DNA of 64,000 nucleotides from JANSXG01 sp043101125 (GCA_043101125.1 JBICHT010000149.1:62001-126000); one strand, 5' to 3'; counted from the first letter of the stretch, positions 1 to 9,083 are shown. Notes: generated from the letters alone by a model not told the origin. Translations and numbers: made by a program.

Positions 1-882
1 CTCATCGACCGAGGTTACGACCTTCTGCTCGGTGGTGGCGGGAAGTTCCTCGACAAACCCTTGCAGCAGAACGGATTGCCCACACTACGAGACGCCTCGG
101 CGCTCCGTGGCCACCTTCTGGCCAACACCTCGACGCCATGGGAGAAACGCGACCGACTGATCGGTGTGTTCTCAGATTCCCATATGGCGTACGAGCTGGA
201 CCGCCCTGAGGCTCAGCCCTCACTCGCCGAGATGACCACGGCCGCTCTCAACTGGCTCTCCGACGCACCCGGCGGGTTTATGGTGCAGATTGAGGGGGGA
301 CGAGTCGATCACGCGGCCCACGCCAACGACGCGGGTAGCCTCATCGCCGAACAGGTCGCTTTCGACGATGCGATCGGTGCCGCCCTCGAATTTGTCCGCT
401 CCCGCGACGACACCCTGCTCGTCCTGACCACTGATCACGGCAATGCCAACCCCGGGCTAACCGATTACACGCGCATGGGCATCGAGGGCTTTGCCCGGTT
501 GGAGGGGTTTAGCAAATCGTTCGAATGGATCGGCAGGCAACTCAAGGGACTCGATCCCAACGACACCCAGCGGCTTCATTCGGTCATCGAGATGGCGACA
601 AACATCTCAATTTCTCGGCGCGACCTCGAACTGCTCCGGCGCTGGTACTCAGGCGATGCCGTGGACCCGTTCCTGATCGCCAACAAGAATTCAGGACCAC
701 TTGGAAGCGTGCTTGCGAATTACACCAAGGTCGCATTCCTCAGCCCGAATCACACAGCGGACTTTGTCGAGTTAACCGCAGTCGGCCCCGGTTCGGAACG
801 ATTCGGTCCCACTACCAGCCTCGACCGAACCCACAACGCCGTCTGCGAGGCTGTGGACCTGCCGCTCACATCAACCTTGTGA
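1..882 (+). CDS. Alkaline phosphatase, 3' part
   Basis: The reading frame is open from the first base, so the gene starts upstream of the window. The visible part is the C-terminal half or more of a PF00245-type alkaline phosphatase, a periplasmic metal-dependent phosphomonoesterase. Seen directly: EGGRVDHAAHAND (metal and active-site region), LTTDHGN (metal-binding Asp-His) and, near the end, a His-Thr-Ala-Asp stretch followed by AVGPGSERFG, the usual C-terminal metal-site His region. The signal peptide and catalytic Ser lie outside the window. A Pho regulatory and uptake locus follows about 9 kb downstream, so phosphate control is plausible but not shown. Confidence 0.9.
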   Translation, partial: LIDRGYDLLLGGGGKFLDKPLQQNGLPTLRDASALRGHLLANTSTPWEKRDRLIGVFSDSHMAYELDRPEAQPSLAEMTTAALNWLSDAPGGFMVQIEGGRVDHAAHANDAGSLIAEQVAFDDAIGAALEFVRSRDDTLLVLTTDHGNANPGLTDYTRMGIEGFARLEGFSKSFEWIGRQLKGLDPNDTQRLHSVIEMATNISISRRDLELLRRWYSGDAVDPFLIANKNSGPLGSVLANYTKVAFLSPNHTADFVELTAVGPGSERFGPTTSLDRTHNAVCEAVDLPLTSTL

Positions 883-901
883 TCCTGCTCACCCGGCGTG
901 T

Positions 902-1054
902 TCAATCGCCCCTGACTGGGATGAAGGCGACCACCTGACTGTTTCTCTGGTATCGCGAGTCCCACACGACCAGTTGCATGCCCTCCGTCATGATGGGAGC
1001 AGCCTCGGTCAGAAACCCGCGAAGGTCACCGTGGTCCAACCTCCCGATGGCCAT
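902..1054 (-). CDS. Possible small hypothetical protein (50 aa)
   Basis: This is a short frame convergent with the alkaline phosphatase gene. An ATG at 1054 is preceded by AGGGGCAGGCC, a passable ribosome site. The peptide (MAIGRLDHGDLRGFLTEAAP to the end) has a balanced composition and alternating hydrophobic residues (MQLVVWD, QVVAFIPV), unlike the Arg/Ser/Pro-rich shadow frames nearby. I do not recognise a family. It could equally be chance coding in a 267-base gap. Confidence 0.4.
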   Translation of the reverse strand: MAIGRLDHGDLRGFLTEAAPIMTEGMQLVVWDSRYQRNSQVVAFIPVRGD

Positions 1055-1093
1055 GGCCTGCCCCTGGAGAGACCTTATGACCCTGATCCTGGG

Positions 1094-1122
1094 TGAACTG
1101 CGGTGATTCTGGGCCGTATACT
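1094..1122 (+). promoter_or_regulatory. Candidate sigma-70 promoter for the MoxR gene
   Basis: TATACT at 1117-1122 is a good -10 hexamer. TGAACT at 1094-1099 is a weak -35 with a 17-base spacer. It lies 28 bases before the ATG at 1150. Confidence 0.4.
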
Positions 1123-1149
1123 CCGTCGAACGCACGGAGACCCCAGACG

Positions 1150-2193
1150 ATGAACGAAGCACAAAGCACCAAACCAGCAGCCGACCCCTCAACGCTTGAG
1201 GAGGTCAAACAGGCGGCCGTCCGGTTCAAGGAAGATTTCGAGAAGGTCCGTGAACAGGTTGGTCTCGTAGTCGTCGGACAGAGCCAGATCGTCGACGGAG
1301 TCCTGACCTGCCTGTTCACCGGTGGCAACACACTGCTTGAGGGTGTCCCGGGTCTCGGCAAGACCCTGCTGATCCGCACGCTGTCCCAGGCTCTCTCGCT
1401 GGAGTTCAATCGCATCCAGTTCACCCCCGACCTCATGCCAGCGGACATCACCGGCACCGAGATCGTGCAGGAGACGGCCGAGGGGCGTCGCTTTGTGTTC
1501 GAAAAGGGCCCGGTCTTCGCCCAGATCGTTCTGGCCGACGAAATCAACCGCGCCACCCCCAAGACCCAGTCGGCGATGCTCGAAGCGATGCAGGAACGCA
1601 GCGTGACCGTCGCAGGCCACACCTATCAACTCCCGCGTCCCTTCTTTGTGATGGCCACGCAAAACCCGCTCGAACAGGAAGGTGTGTACCCGCTCCCGGA
1701 AGCGCAGCTCGACCGTTTCATGCTCAAACTCGAAGTCGGCTACTCCGGTCGCGCTGACCTCAGCGAGATCCTCAACCGCACCACGAAGGGTATCTCTGTC
1801 GAAGTCAAACCCGTTCTGGACGCCGAACAGATTCTCGCGCACCAACGCCTGGTCACTCGCGTCGCGATCGCCGACCATATCCAGGACTACGCCGTGCGAT
1901 TGGTGCTTGCGACGCACCCGCAGGGCGAATTCGCAACACCGATGGTGAACCAATTCGTTCGGGTGGGAGCCAGTCCTCGTGCCGCGCAGGCGATCGTGCT
2001 CTCAGCCAAGTGTCGCGCACTGGTCGCCGGACGCCCGACGGTCTCCGTTCAGGATCTCCGCGATGTGGCGCTGCCAGCTCTCCGCCACCGCGTGGTGCTC
2101 AACTTCGAGGGGGAGGCGGAAGGTCTCACCCCCGACGCGGTCGTCCAGAACATCGTGGACACGCTGCCCGAGCAGGTGGCACTGGCTTCGTGA
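1150..2193 (+). CDS. MoxR-family AAA+ ATPase
   Basis: This cytoplasmic AAA+ ATPase of the MoxR group is a chaperone-like ATPase that usually helps mature or activate partner proteins, often with a VWA/DUF58 protein. From the ATG at 1150 it has 347 residues, normal for the family. Seen: Walker A in GVPGLGKT, Walker B/DExx in LADEINRA, sensor-1 region MATQNPLEQEGVYPLPEAQ, and the C-terminal lid with SPRAAQAIVLSAKCRALV. A longer frame starts at 1093, but its N-terminus is unlike the family and 1150 follows the promoter at the right distance. The usual DUF58/VWA partners are absent: the next gene is convergent, 15 bases away. Confidence 0.93.
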   Translation: MNEAQSTKPAADPSTLEEVKQAAVRFKEDFEKVREQVGLVVVGQSQIVDGVLTCLFTGGNTLLEGVPGLGKTLLIRTLSQALSLEFNRIQFTPDLMPADITGTEIVQETAEGRRFVFEKGPVFAQIVLADEINRATPKTQSAMLEAMQERSVTVAGHTYQLPRPFFVMATQNPLEQEGVYPLPEAQLDRFMLKLEVGYSGRADLSEILNRTTKGISVEVKPVLDAEQILAHQRLVTRVAIADHIQDYAVRLVLATHPQGEFATPMVNQFVRVGASPRAAQAIVLSAKCRALVAGRPTVSVQDLRDVALPALRHRVVLNFEGEAEGLTPDAVVQNIVDTLPEQVALAS

Positions 2194-2208
2194 GTCCGGA
2201 GATCCGGT

Positions 2209-2580
2209 TCACGCTACGGGACGAAGCACCGAGCCACCGGGGGCTGGGGTCGGCGTGGGCTTGATGTTCCGCGTCTCCACGACGAGTTTGAGCGATGCCA
2301 GTTCCGGGACGCTGAGCTGCGAAACCCACAGCCCGTACTCATTGTAGCGCACGCCAGATGCACCGTAATCCGCGAGCCACTGTTGTCCGTCAATCAGGTA
2401 CTGGAATTCATGGTCGCCAGGTTCGATTCGCACGCTCGCGGTGAACCAGCCTCCGCCACTGGGCGTCATACTGATCGGTTCTGCCTCCCAGCCCGTGAAC
2501 GAGCCCAGAATCTGTACTCGCTCCGCACCTGTTGCGAACACTCGGAACTCCACGGTACCGTCGGGCTGGCGCGTGATCAT
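2209..2580 (-). CDS. CBM48-like glycogen-binding domain protein
   Basis: A 123-residue protein consisting almost only of a carbohydrate-binding module of the AMPK-beta/isoamylase-N type. Seen: VEFRVFATGAERVQILGSF, the W of FTGWE, the GGGWFTASVRIEPGDHEFQYL core, and a Trp in GQQWLADYG. This fold binds glycogen or starch-like glucans. No catalytic domain and no signal peptide are present, so a cytoplasmic glucan-binding or regulatory role is inferred. AAAGGATC upstream of the ATG serves as ribosome site. The gene is divergent from the secreted protein that begins at 2640. Confidence 0.82.
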   Translation of the reverse strand: MITRQPDGTVEFRVFATGAERVQILGSFTGWEAEPISMTPSGGGWFTASVRIEPGDHEFQYLIDGQQWLADYGASGVRYNEYGLWVSQLSVPELASLKLVVETRNIKPTPTPAPGGSVLRPVA

Positions 2581-2639
2581 CGCGGCGGATCCTTTCTAAG
2601 ATCGACACCCAGTCACCATCGAACCAAGACCCTCTCGCG

Positions 2640-4463
2640 TTGCGTCAACCTGTCCGATCCATCCTGTTTTTCCTGATCGCGCTCGCTTTCGGCGCATTTC
2701 TTGCGCCGTCGCTCCGAGCCCAGCCCAACCGGCCGGTCCGAATGGCTCCCGCCACCGTCGCCGCGAACACCCTGGTCAGTTTCCCGGGCCAGCCCATCCG
2801 CGTCCCACTCACGATGCCCGAGGGCTTCCCCTTCGGTGAGGCATTCTGGGTTCCGTCGCCGATGACGGTCCGGCTCTTCAACCCGAATTCCGACGATGAC
2901 TCCGTTGAACTCGTCACTGAAATAATCGGCTTCTCCGCTGCTACACCAGCCCAACCGCACACACAATCTTGGCTGCCCCCCGCGTGGAACTGGGAAATAC
3001 GCCGACCAACTGAGGTCACCGAGGCACCGACCGCCCCCATCTACTGGATGTTGTTTGTGCGCATGCCCGAGCACTTTGATGCACCGAATCTTCGAGATCA
3101 GAAGGATGGTCGTGATCGGGCCGTGACTCTCCAGATCGGCGCCGAGCGGCTGCCCGTCCGTCTCGCGCCGGTCCCGTCGCAACTGCCCGTCGGACGAATC
3201 CCTTCACTCGAAGCCGATCCCGACCAGTGGCTCGCACTCGGAAACCGACTGGCACCAGAAGCAATCGACCCTACCAGGCGATGGCGCATCAGTCTCTTGC
3301 TGGACCGATTCCCCGCGTCACGGCTGTTTGGGACCGCCACACTCGACGACCGTTTCCCCCTGGATGACCCGGTCCTGCGCGGTCTGTCGACCTCCATCGA
3401 GACCGAATGGCGAGCCGCGCTTTCCGATCTCGCCGACAGCGATCCCGACCTCGCCGCCGCGCTGCTCGCGAGACTCACCTGCGTCTTCTTCACGCCTTCC
3501 GGTGAACTGCTGCCGGCCTGGCCAACCGATGGGCTCGCAGAATCACAACTGCTCCCATCACTGCTCTCCCGCACCCTGTCACGCCAGGAACGAGTCGAAG
3601 CCGCACAACGCTATTTGGACTCAAGAGCCCGAATCAGGACGACCGTCCTCGACGATGCCGGTCAGATACTCGATCGACAGGACTCGTCAAGATTCAGAGA
3701 CCACAGCGAAATCGCTGAGCAGGTCCTGACCTCGCGGGGAGCACGCCTGCTTATCACGAACCTCACCATAGCGGACCGAACGCTCACACTCGGGTCACCA
3801 GGCGAGTTTGACTCCACCATCCAACGCATCTCCCCGTTCCACAGCATCGAGACCGCCTTCGATCCGGTTCTCGTACGACTGCTCCGTGAAAACGAACCCT
3901 CCGAACGACAACCTGTCACGGGGGATGCGATCGTCCGGGACGAGGGCAGAGAAACTCGGGTGTCGTTCCGTGTCGCGACAGGAATCGTCCAGAGACCGGG
4001 GCTACAGATCGGCCCCGCCTTGGAACCGTGGAACCTCGCAACCTGGAACGCCGACAGCGTGCGTACGACCGCTCCCGATCTGCAAACAGGGCTCTTTCTC
4101 TTCCGTGACGATCGAGACGATAGTTGGAAACTGCTCATCGAAGCACGCACTCCCAATCATCCAGATCATCGGGCAGGCGAAGCCGTCACGCTTTTCTTTG
4201 GACCCTTCGGGGCACCGGATCACACGCTCGTGCTCGCGGCCGAAGCCCCTCAGACCGTCCACCGCTCGAATCGGTGGTCAGCCATCGTGGACCTTCCCAC
4301 TGAAGCACTGGGCCGGCTCGCGGCCGAGGGTTCACTCGCTCTCGGCTTTATTCGAACCGGCCCCGGAGAGACACACAGTTCGTGGCCGCGCCCTCTGATG
4401 CCAGGTCAAAACGAATCCGGCCGAGTTCGCCTTGATCTCCGTGGCTGGGAAGACGCCCTGTAA
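2640..4463 (+). CDS. Secreted protein of unknown function, 607 aa
   Basis: I chose the TTG at 2640 because it keeps a clear signal peptide (RSILFFLIALAFGAFLAP, then LRAQ); the next ATG would remove it. The protein is predicted periplasmic or cell-surface. The middle (about residues 200-330) is helical and unassigned. The last 150 residues are beta-rich, with DDSWKLLIEARTP and RWSAIVDLP spaced as in family-9-type carbohydrate-binding or DOMON-like domains. That is only a resemblance. It converges on rnc with 6 bases between the stops. I do not recognise the full-length family. Confidence 0.8.
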   Translation: MRQPVRSILFFLIALAFGAFLAPSLRAQPNRPVRMAPATVAANTLVSFPGQPIRVPLTMPEGFPFGEAFWVPSPMTVRLFNPNSDDDSVELVTEIIGFSAATPAQPHTQSWLPPAWNWEIRRPTEVTEAPTAPIYWMLFVRMPEHFDAPNLRDQKDGRDRAVTLQIGAERLPVRLAPVPSQLPVGRIPSLEADPDQWLALGNRLAPEAIDPTRRWRISLLLDRFPASRLFGTATLDDRFPLDDPVLRGLSTSIETEWRAALSDLADSDPDLAAALLARLTCVFFTPSGELLPAWPTDGLAESQLLPSLLSRTLSRQERVEAAQRYLDSRARIRTTVLDDAGQILDRQDSSRFRDHSEIAEQVLTSRGARLLITNLTIADRTLTLGSPGEFDSTIQRISPFHSIETAFDPVLVRLLRENEPSERQPVTGDAIVRDEGRETRVSFRVATGIVQRPGLQIGPALEPWNLATWNADSVRTTAPDLQTGLFLFRDDRDDSWKLLIEARTPNHPDHRAGEAVTLFFGPFGAPDHTLVLAAEAPQTVHRSNRWSAIVDLPTEALGRLAAEGSLALGFIRTGPGETHSSWPRPLMPGQNESGRVRLDLRGWEDAL

Positions 4464-4469
4464 ATCAGG

Positions 4470-5228
4470 TCATTCTTCCTCGTCCGCCGTGGTGTGCATC
4501 TCCTCCGGTACATAGATCACCTTTCCATCACGCGTTTCGCGGATCAGGCCCAGTTCCTCAAGTGCGAGCAGTGCGGCGTTCTGCTCGGCTCGCTTCTTCG
4601 AAGAAGCCCAGGATGGCGTGAATGTGCGATCACCAAGTCGCACCGCGATTTCAAACTTCTTGGCGTGGTCGGGGCCGGATTCGTTGATGAGCAAGTAGAC
4701 CGGCTGGTGCTCCATGTGCGCCTGAGCATGTTGCTGAAGCACCGACTTGAAATTCTGCTGATGACCTGAAGCCGCGGCTTCCTCGATATGCACCGCCAAG
4801 TGTTCGATCACGAACCGTCGCGCCGCATCGATCCCGCCATCGAGCAAGACCGCACCAATGACCGATTCAAGTACCGCCGCCGAAAGCGATGAGGGCAAGT
4901 TCTCACGAGCCTGCATGCCCTTGCCGAGCAGCAGGAGTCGGTCGAGGCCAAGCCCCCGCGCGACCTTCGCGCACAAATGCCGGGATACGACGGCAGACTT
5001 GATCTTGGTCAGTTCCCCCTCAAGCAGGTCGTCGTACTGGCGGTACAACTCCTCACACACGATGTAGCCGAGCACGGCATCACCGAGAAACTCAAGCCGC
5101 TCGTTGGATTGCAAGCGATCATCAGCAACCGAAGCGTGCGTCAGAGCCTGGGAGAGGAGACTCCGATCCCGAAACGAATAACCCAGAATTTTCTCGGCAT
5201 TATCCAGCGCCGATTCATCCACGCCCAT
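4470..5228 (-). CDS. rnc: Ribonuclease III
   Basis: An endonuclease cutting double-stranded RNA in rRNA and mRNA processing. The 252 residues match the normal size. The RNase III catalytic domain is at about 8-155, with signature NERLEFLGDAVLG and the second acidic site in ESVIGAVLLDGG. A dsRNA-binding domain is at about 160-230 (NFKSVLQQHAQ; WASSKKRAEQNAALLAL). An acidic tail of about 20 residues follows. The ATG at 5228 is preceded by GGAAGGGTG. Confidence 0.97.
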   Translation of the reverse strand: MGVDESALDNAEKILGYSFRDRSLLSQALTHASVADDRLQSNERLEFLGDAVLGYIVCEELYRQYDDLLEGELTKIKSAVVSRHLCAKVARGLGLDRLLLLGKGMQARENLPSSLSAAVLESVIGAVLLDGGIDAARRFVIEHLAVHIEEAAASGHQQNFKSVLQQHAQAHMEHQPVYLLINESGPDHAKKFEIAVRLGDRTFTPSWASSKKRAEQNAALLALEELGLIRETRDGKVIYVPEEMHTTADEEE

Positions 5229-5600
5229 AGCACACCCTTCCGGATGCCCCGCGGCGACACCGCAGGTGAATGACGGATGATGAGCAGGCCGTAAAACCCG
5301 CTCCCGATCAATCAGACGCGTGGGCCAAACCGCCGTCCAGGTCCCTTTTGGAATCCTCAGACGGCACCTTCGCTCGCCGCGGCTGGAAGCCCTGAACGGT
5401 CAGAGCAGGCAAAGCGTACCCCAAAAAACGCTCGGAACCGAGGTTTCGCCAGGAAATCACCGTGACTTGTTGCAGATCCGTGGCGGATTGATACACTCTC
5501 CGACCCAACAGGCCCGCCCGTGGGTGGCCTGTCCATATGGCCAACGCAACGAAGATGTCACTCGGGACGACCCGACCGCAGACTGTGTAAGGACGACACC
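5229..5600. other. Intergenic region between rnc and rpmH (372 bp)
   Basis: This divergent region holds the leader of rnc and the promoter region of rpmH. I see no convincing gene on either strand, no DnaA-box cluster and no recognisable RNA. Confidence 0.6.
5467..5494 (+). promoter_or_regulatory. Candidate promoter for rpmH
   Basis: TTGTTG at 5467-5472 and TGATAC at 5489-5494 are separated by 16 bases. Both match the sigma-70 consensus only partly, and the leader would be about 100 bases. Confidence 0.3.
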
Positions 5601-5741
5601 ATGCATTACCCACGCCGAGTCAGCCGGATCAAACGCAAGCGTTCCATCGGCTTCCGCGCCCGCATGCGGACCAAGAACGGCCGCAAGATGATGAACCGCA
5701 AGCGGAGCCTCGGTCGCTCGCTGAATGTCGCCGACAAGTAA
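5601..5741 (+). CDS. rpmH: 50S ribosomal protein L34
   Basis: A small basic large-subunit protein of 46 residues. GFRARMRTKNGRKMMNRKR is the L34 signature. The start ATG at 5601 follows AAGGACGACACC. The N-terminus (MHYPRRVSRIKRKRSI) departs from the common MKRTYQPS form. In most bacteria rpmH is followed by rnpA and adjoins dnaA; here it stands alone and ends at a strong terminator. Confidence 0.96.
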   Translation: MHYPRRVSRIKRKRSIGFRARMRTKNGRKMMNRKRSLGRSLNVADK

Positions 5742-5787
5742 GCGACCCTCCCCGCGGTTTAGCCGCCATGATCATGATTTCACATGA

Positions 5788-5810
5788 CCAGCCCGCAGGG
5801 CTGGTTTTTT
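5788..5810 (+). terminator. Rho-independent terminator after rpmH
   Basis: Perfect 7-bp stem CCAGCCC/GGGCTGG with a GCA loop, followed directly by six T. Confidence 0.93.
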
Positions 5811-5839
5811 GTTGCGCCACCCGCATGGCCACAGGTGGT

Positions 5840-5845
5840 TATCAT
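5840..5845 (+). promoter_or_regulatory. Candidate -10 element for sucC
   Basis: TATCAT lies 45 bases before the sucC ATG, just after the rpmH terminator. No good -35 is visible. Confidence 0.35.
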
Positions 5846-5890
5846 GCCACCCGATTCCCTCTTCCATACCCCTCTGCAGCAGGAAGCAGC

Positions 5891-7096
5891 ATGAAAATTC
5901 ACGAATACCAGGCCCGCGACCTTCTCTCTCAGGCTGGCGTTCCCGTTCCTCCGGCGACCGTGATCGAAAATGTCGAGAACGCCGCGAGCACATACAAGCA
6001 GATCGCCAAGGAATCCGGCACCGATCTGGTCGTGGTCAAGGCCCAGGTCTTCGCTGGCGGTCGTGGCAAGGCGGGTTTCGTGAAACTCGTCCGCTCCGCT
6101 GAGGAGGCCGAGGAGGCCGCCCGGTTCATGTTCTCCAACAGGATGGTGAACCAGCAGACGGGCCCGGAAGGGGTGGAGTGCAAGAAGATTCTCATGGCCG
6201 CCGGCGTGGACATCGAGAAGGAGTACTACCTCTCGATCACCACCGATCGCAGCACACGACGCAACATCCTGATCGCCTCCGCTGAGGGCGGCACCGAGAT
6301 CGAGGTCGTCGCCGAAGAGAACCCCGACGCGATCATCAAGGAGCCGATTCACCCGCTCATGGGCCTCCAGCCGCACCAGGCACGCCGCCTGGCCTTCCGC
6401 CTCGGCTTCACCGGCAAACAGGTCGGCCAAGCCGTCAAGACCATGCTGGCGCTGGACCGGGTCTTCCGCGAGAAAGACTGCGAACTCGCTGAGATCAACC
6501 CGCTGGTCGTGACCCCCGCTTCCCAAGATCATCCCGATGGCCAGGTGCTCGCCATCGATGCCAAATTCGGCTTCGACGGCAACGCCCTGTTCCGCCACAA
6601 GGACATTGCTGGACTGCACGATCCTTCCGAGGACAACGCCAACGAGCTCAAGGCCCAGAAGTTCGGGCTTTCCTACATCCAGCTCGACGGCACCATCGGT
6701 TGCCTGGTCAACGGTGCGGGGCTGGCGATGGCCACCATGGACATCATCAAGCACCACGGCGGCGAGCCCGCGAACTTCCTCGATGTGGGCGGCGGCGCCA
6801 CCGAGGAAGCCGTGACCGAGGCCTTCAAGATCATTCTCGATGACAAGGGTGTCGAAGGCGTTCTTGTGAACATCTTCGGCGGCATCATGCGCTGCGATGT
6901 GATCGCACAGGCCGTGGTCAATGCCGCCAAGCAGGTAGGCTTTGATGTCCCGCTCGTGGTTCGCCTTGAGGGGACGAATGTCGACGCTGGCAAGAAGATC
7001 CTCGAAGCCGCCCAGGCCGACATCCCGACCATGCAGGCCGCCGATGACCTCGGTGACGCGGCTCAGAAAGTCTGCGGAGCCGTCGCGAAGGCCTGA
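5891..7096 (+). CDS. sucC: Succinyl-CoA ligase (ADP/GDP-forming), beta subunit
   Basis: The beta subunit of the TCA-cycle enzyme that makes ATP or GTP from succinyl-CoA. The 401 residues from the ATG at 5891 (ribosome site AGGAAG) are slightly longer than typical. Seen: N-terminal MKIHEYQARDLL, ATP-grasp segment AQVFAGGRGKAGFVK, Mg/nucleotide region ELAEINPLVV and DAKFGFDGNALFR, and the CoA-ligase part with NGAGLAMATMDIIK, FLDVGGGA and NIFGGIMRCDVIA. A longer frame upstream crosses the rpmH terminator and is not credible. The alpha subunit gene sucD, normally next, is absent; the following gene is an unrelated secreted protein. Confidence 0.96.
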   Translation: MKIHEYQARDLLSQAGVPVPPATVIENVENAASTYKQIAKESGTDLVVVKAQVFAGGRGKAGFVKLVRSAEEAEEAARFMFSNRMVNQQTGPEGVECKKILMAAGVDIEKEYYLSITTDRSTRRNILIASAEGGTEIEVVAEENPDAIIKEPIHPLMGLQPHQARRLAFRLGFTGKQVGQAVKTMLALDRVFREKDCELAEINPLVVTPASQDHPDGQVLAIDAKFGFDGNALFRHKDIAGLHDPSEDNANELKAQKFGLSYIQLDGTIGCLVNGAGLAMATMDIIKHHGGEPANFLDVGGGATEEAVTEAFKIILDDKGVEGVLVNIFGGIMRCDVIAQAVVNAAKQVGFDVPLVVRLEGTNVDAGKKILEAAQADIPTMQAADDLGDAAQKVCGAVAKA

Positions 7097-7109
7097 GCCC
7101 CAGCCCGCG

Positions 7110-7115
7110 TACAAT
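7110..7115 (+). promoter_or_regulatory. -10-like element, probable leaderless promoter
   Basis: TACAAT ends 6 bases before the ATG at 7122, and no Shine-Dalgarno is present. The transcript would start at or next to the start codon. Confidence 0.55.
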
Positions 7116-7121
7116 CCGGCC

Positions 7122-8108
7122 ATGATCCGAGGCCTCGTCCTATCGGTTGTTCTGCTCGCGACTACCCTGCTGTCGCCCGTGGTGGTCCATGCGCAGCAGG
7201 TGGATCTGTCGCCGCGATTCGCCGTCGATCAACCTCACCGGTTCCGAGTGGTCAGTGAGTCGGTTGTGACGAGGTCGATCGCCGAACTCGAGGACGAGCA
7301 GTCTCAGACCACGAAACTGACCTACTTCCTCACCCGCAGTGTGACCGAGGTCACCGAGGAACGCGTGGTTGCGCAATTACGCTTCGATCGCATACTCTTC
7401 GCGACCCAAGCACCAAACCTGCTCGGCGAATTGGAAGATGTGGTGTACGACACAGGCCTGCTCGATCCTGAGACCGGCAAGGTCAACGGACGCGCCGTGC
7501 TCGGACGGGGTGAGTTTGTAGCCCAACAGTACGCTTTGGTTCTCGACCCACTCCTGGGCAACGCCATCACGCTGACACTCGATCGCAGTGGGTCCATTCT
7601 GGAAGTCGAAATGCCCGAGGTCATGGGCGACGCAGAAATGTTCAGCGTAGAGATGATCCGTGACCGGTTTCTCCCGCTCTTCCAGGTCCACCCCGATGGT
7701 GACCAGATCGAGCTCGGCTCAGAATGGCAACAGAAGAGCGAGCAAGACTCGGGCCTCGGCTTCGATGTCGTCTCGGCGACCACATGGTCACTCGAAGACT
7801 TCGTAGATGAACTCGCCAGTATCAAGGTCCAAAACGAGTTCTCGACCGGCACGGTCCGGCGTGACACCGGGATCACCCTCCGCGAGTCATCCGGCAGCGG
7901 CAATGTGAAGTGGAACACCAAGCTCGGAGTACTCGAATCACTGACCTCGGCTCAGGCGATTCGCATGGCGGGAATCCCCAAAGATCTCGGAGGTGGCCCA
8001 GTAGAACTCCGGGTCCGATGCCGTCTTGAAATCCATCGTTCGCCTGAACCGTGGGTTCTCACGCCCAAAAACGAGAATTCTGCTCCAGAGCCAGAACCCG
8101 ACGCCTGA
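7122..8108 (+). CDS. Secreted protein, DUF6263-like, first of a tandem pair
   Basis: 328 residues from the ATG at 7122. The N-terminus (GLVLSVVLLATTLLSPVVVHAQ) is a signal peptide, so the product is exported. The rest is beta-rich: DQPHRFRVVSESVVTRS, then YFLTRSVTEVTEERVVAQL, LTLDRSGSILEVEMPE and, near the end, GNVKWNTKLGVLESL. This order of segments resembles proteins annotated DUF6263, and the next gene shares it, suggesting tandem duplication followed by divergence. No catalytic motif is apparent; function unknown. Confidence 0.82.
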   Translation: MIRGLVLSVVLLATTLLSPVVVHAQQVDLSPRFAVDQPHRFRVVSESVVTRSIAELEDEQSQTTKLTYFLTRSVTEVTEERVVAQLRFDRILFATQAPNLLGELEDVVYDTGLLDPETGKVNGRAVLGRGEFVAQQYALVLDPLLGNAITLTLDRSGSILEVEMPEVMGDAEMFSVEMIRDRFLPLFQVHPDGDQIELGSEWQQKSEQDSGLGFDVVSATTWSLEDFVDELASIKVQNEFSTGTVRRDTGITLRESSGSGNVKWNTKLGVLESLTSAQAIRMAGIPKDLGGGPVELRVRCRLEIHRSPEPWVLTPKNENSAPEPEPDA

Positions 8109-8166
8109 AGAGCCGTCTCTAAGGCAACGCGAAGCAAACGGCCCGCGCCACGGAAGAAGGATCTTC

Positions 8167-9078
8167 ATGAAGAACACCGCCCTACTCCTCACGACCGTAT
8201 GCCTGCTCGGTTTGGCCTCGATCACAGGTGCCGCTGTAGTCCCGCCCGGTGTGAACATGCTCCCGGTCTTCGACTCCGCCCGGGTCCACCAGTTCGACTA
8301 TTCGGTCCGCTCTACACTCAAAATGAGTGCATTTGGCAGCGACCAGACCACGCAGGCGAAGATGGAGGCCCGCATCTCACTCAGGGTTCTCGATGAGCCG
8401 ACCGCTGCCGATGGCAAGCATGTACTCGGACTGACATACTCACAACTCAAGGTGTCGTTCGAGGGCGGCCAGGTCCCGGGGGAGTTCGATTCACAGAACC
8501 CGAAATCCACCGATGCCGGCAACATCTACGCCGAAATTTGCCGGCCGATCGTCAATCAGCAAATCAAACTCACCGTTGACCGGGCGGGCACCATCGAATC
8601 GATCGACGGGCTCGAACAGCTCGCCCCTGACGGCTTGGCGGGGATTCTCTTCAACGAACTCTTCGGCGAGAATGCGGCCAAGGCGATGTTCCAGCCGCTG
8701 ATCAAGATCGTCGATGACCCGGAGCAGAGCCGCCACCGATCCCCGGATTCATGGGAACTGAAGCGCCCCGCGATCCCATCACTCGGGATCCCGGAAACAG
8801 TTTTGAAACTCCAGATGAAAAGCGGCGACAACCCCAAGGATCTGGCAATCATTGATCTGACCGGCGAACCCAAGGCCACAATGCCGTCCGACGCCGCGGT
8901 GCTTCCGGACATCACCACGAACAAGGCAGAACTCACTGGTCAACTGAAATGGAACGGGGAACTCGGCGTGATCGAGTCCCTCGAAACCGAATCCATCACT
9001 CAGATGGAATCCTCGGCCCAAGGCATCACGATCACCGTGGATGCCACCGCGACGACGCGCATCAAGCGGGTGCCGTGA
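8167..9078 (+). CDS. Secreted protein, DUF6263-like, second of a tandem pair
   Basis: 303 residues from the ATG at 8167, which follows AAGGATCTTC. Signal peptide: NTALLLTTVCLLGLASITGA. It shares its layout with the preceding protein: VHQFDYSVRSTLKMSAF, LTVDRAGTIESIDGLEQL in the middle, and GQLKWNGELGVIESLETES near the end. The genes are 58 bases apart and probably co-transcribed. It converges on the dihydroorotate dehydrogenase-like gene. Function unknown. Confidence 0.82.
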   Translation: MKNTALLLTTVCLLGLASITGAAVVPPGVNMLPVFDSARVHQFDYSVRSTLKMSAFGSDQTTQAKMEARISLRVLDEPTAADGKHVLGLTYSQLKVSFEGGQVPGEFDSQNPKSTDAGNIYAEICRPIVNQQIKLTVDRAGTIESIDGLEQLAPDGLAGILFNELFGENAAKAMFQPLIKIVDDPEQSRHRSPDSWELKRPAIPSLGIPETVLKLQMKSGDNPKDLAIIDLTGEPKATMPSDAAVLPDITTNKAELTGQLKWNGELGVIESLETESITQMESSAQGITITVDATATTRIKRVP

Positions 9079-9083
9079 TCCGA

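Noticed and set aside
5229..5890. Possible replication origin near rpmH
   Set aside because: rpmH often adjoins dnaA/oriC, but no DnaA boxes, dnaA, dnaN or rnpA are seen here.
5780..7123. 447-codon minus-strand open frame opposite sucC
   Set aside because: The plus strand encodes an unmistakable SucC. The antisense peptide has no family motif.
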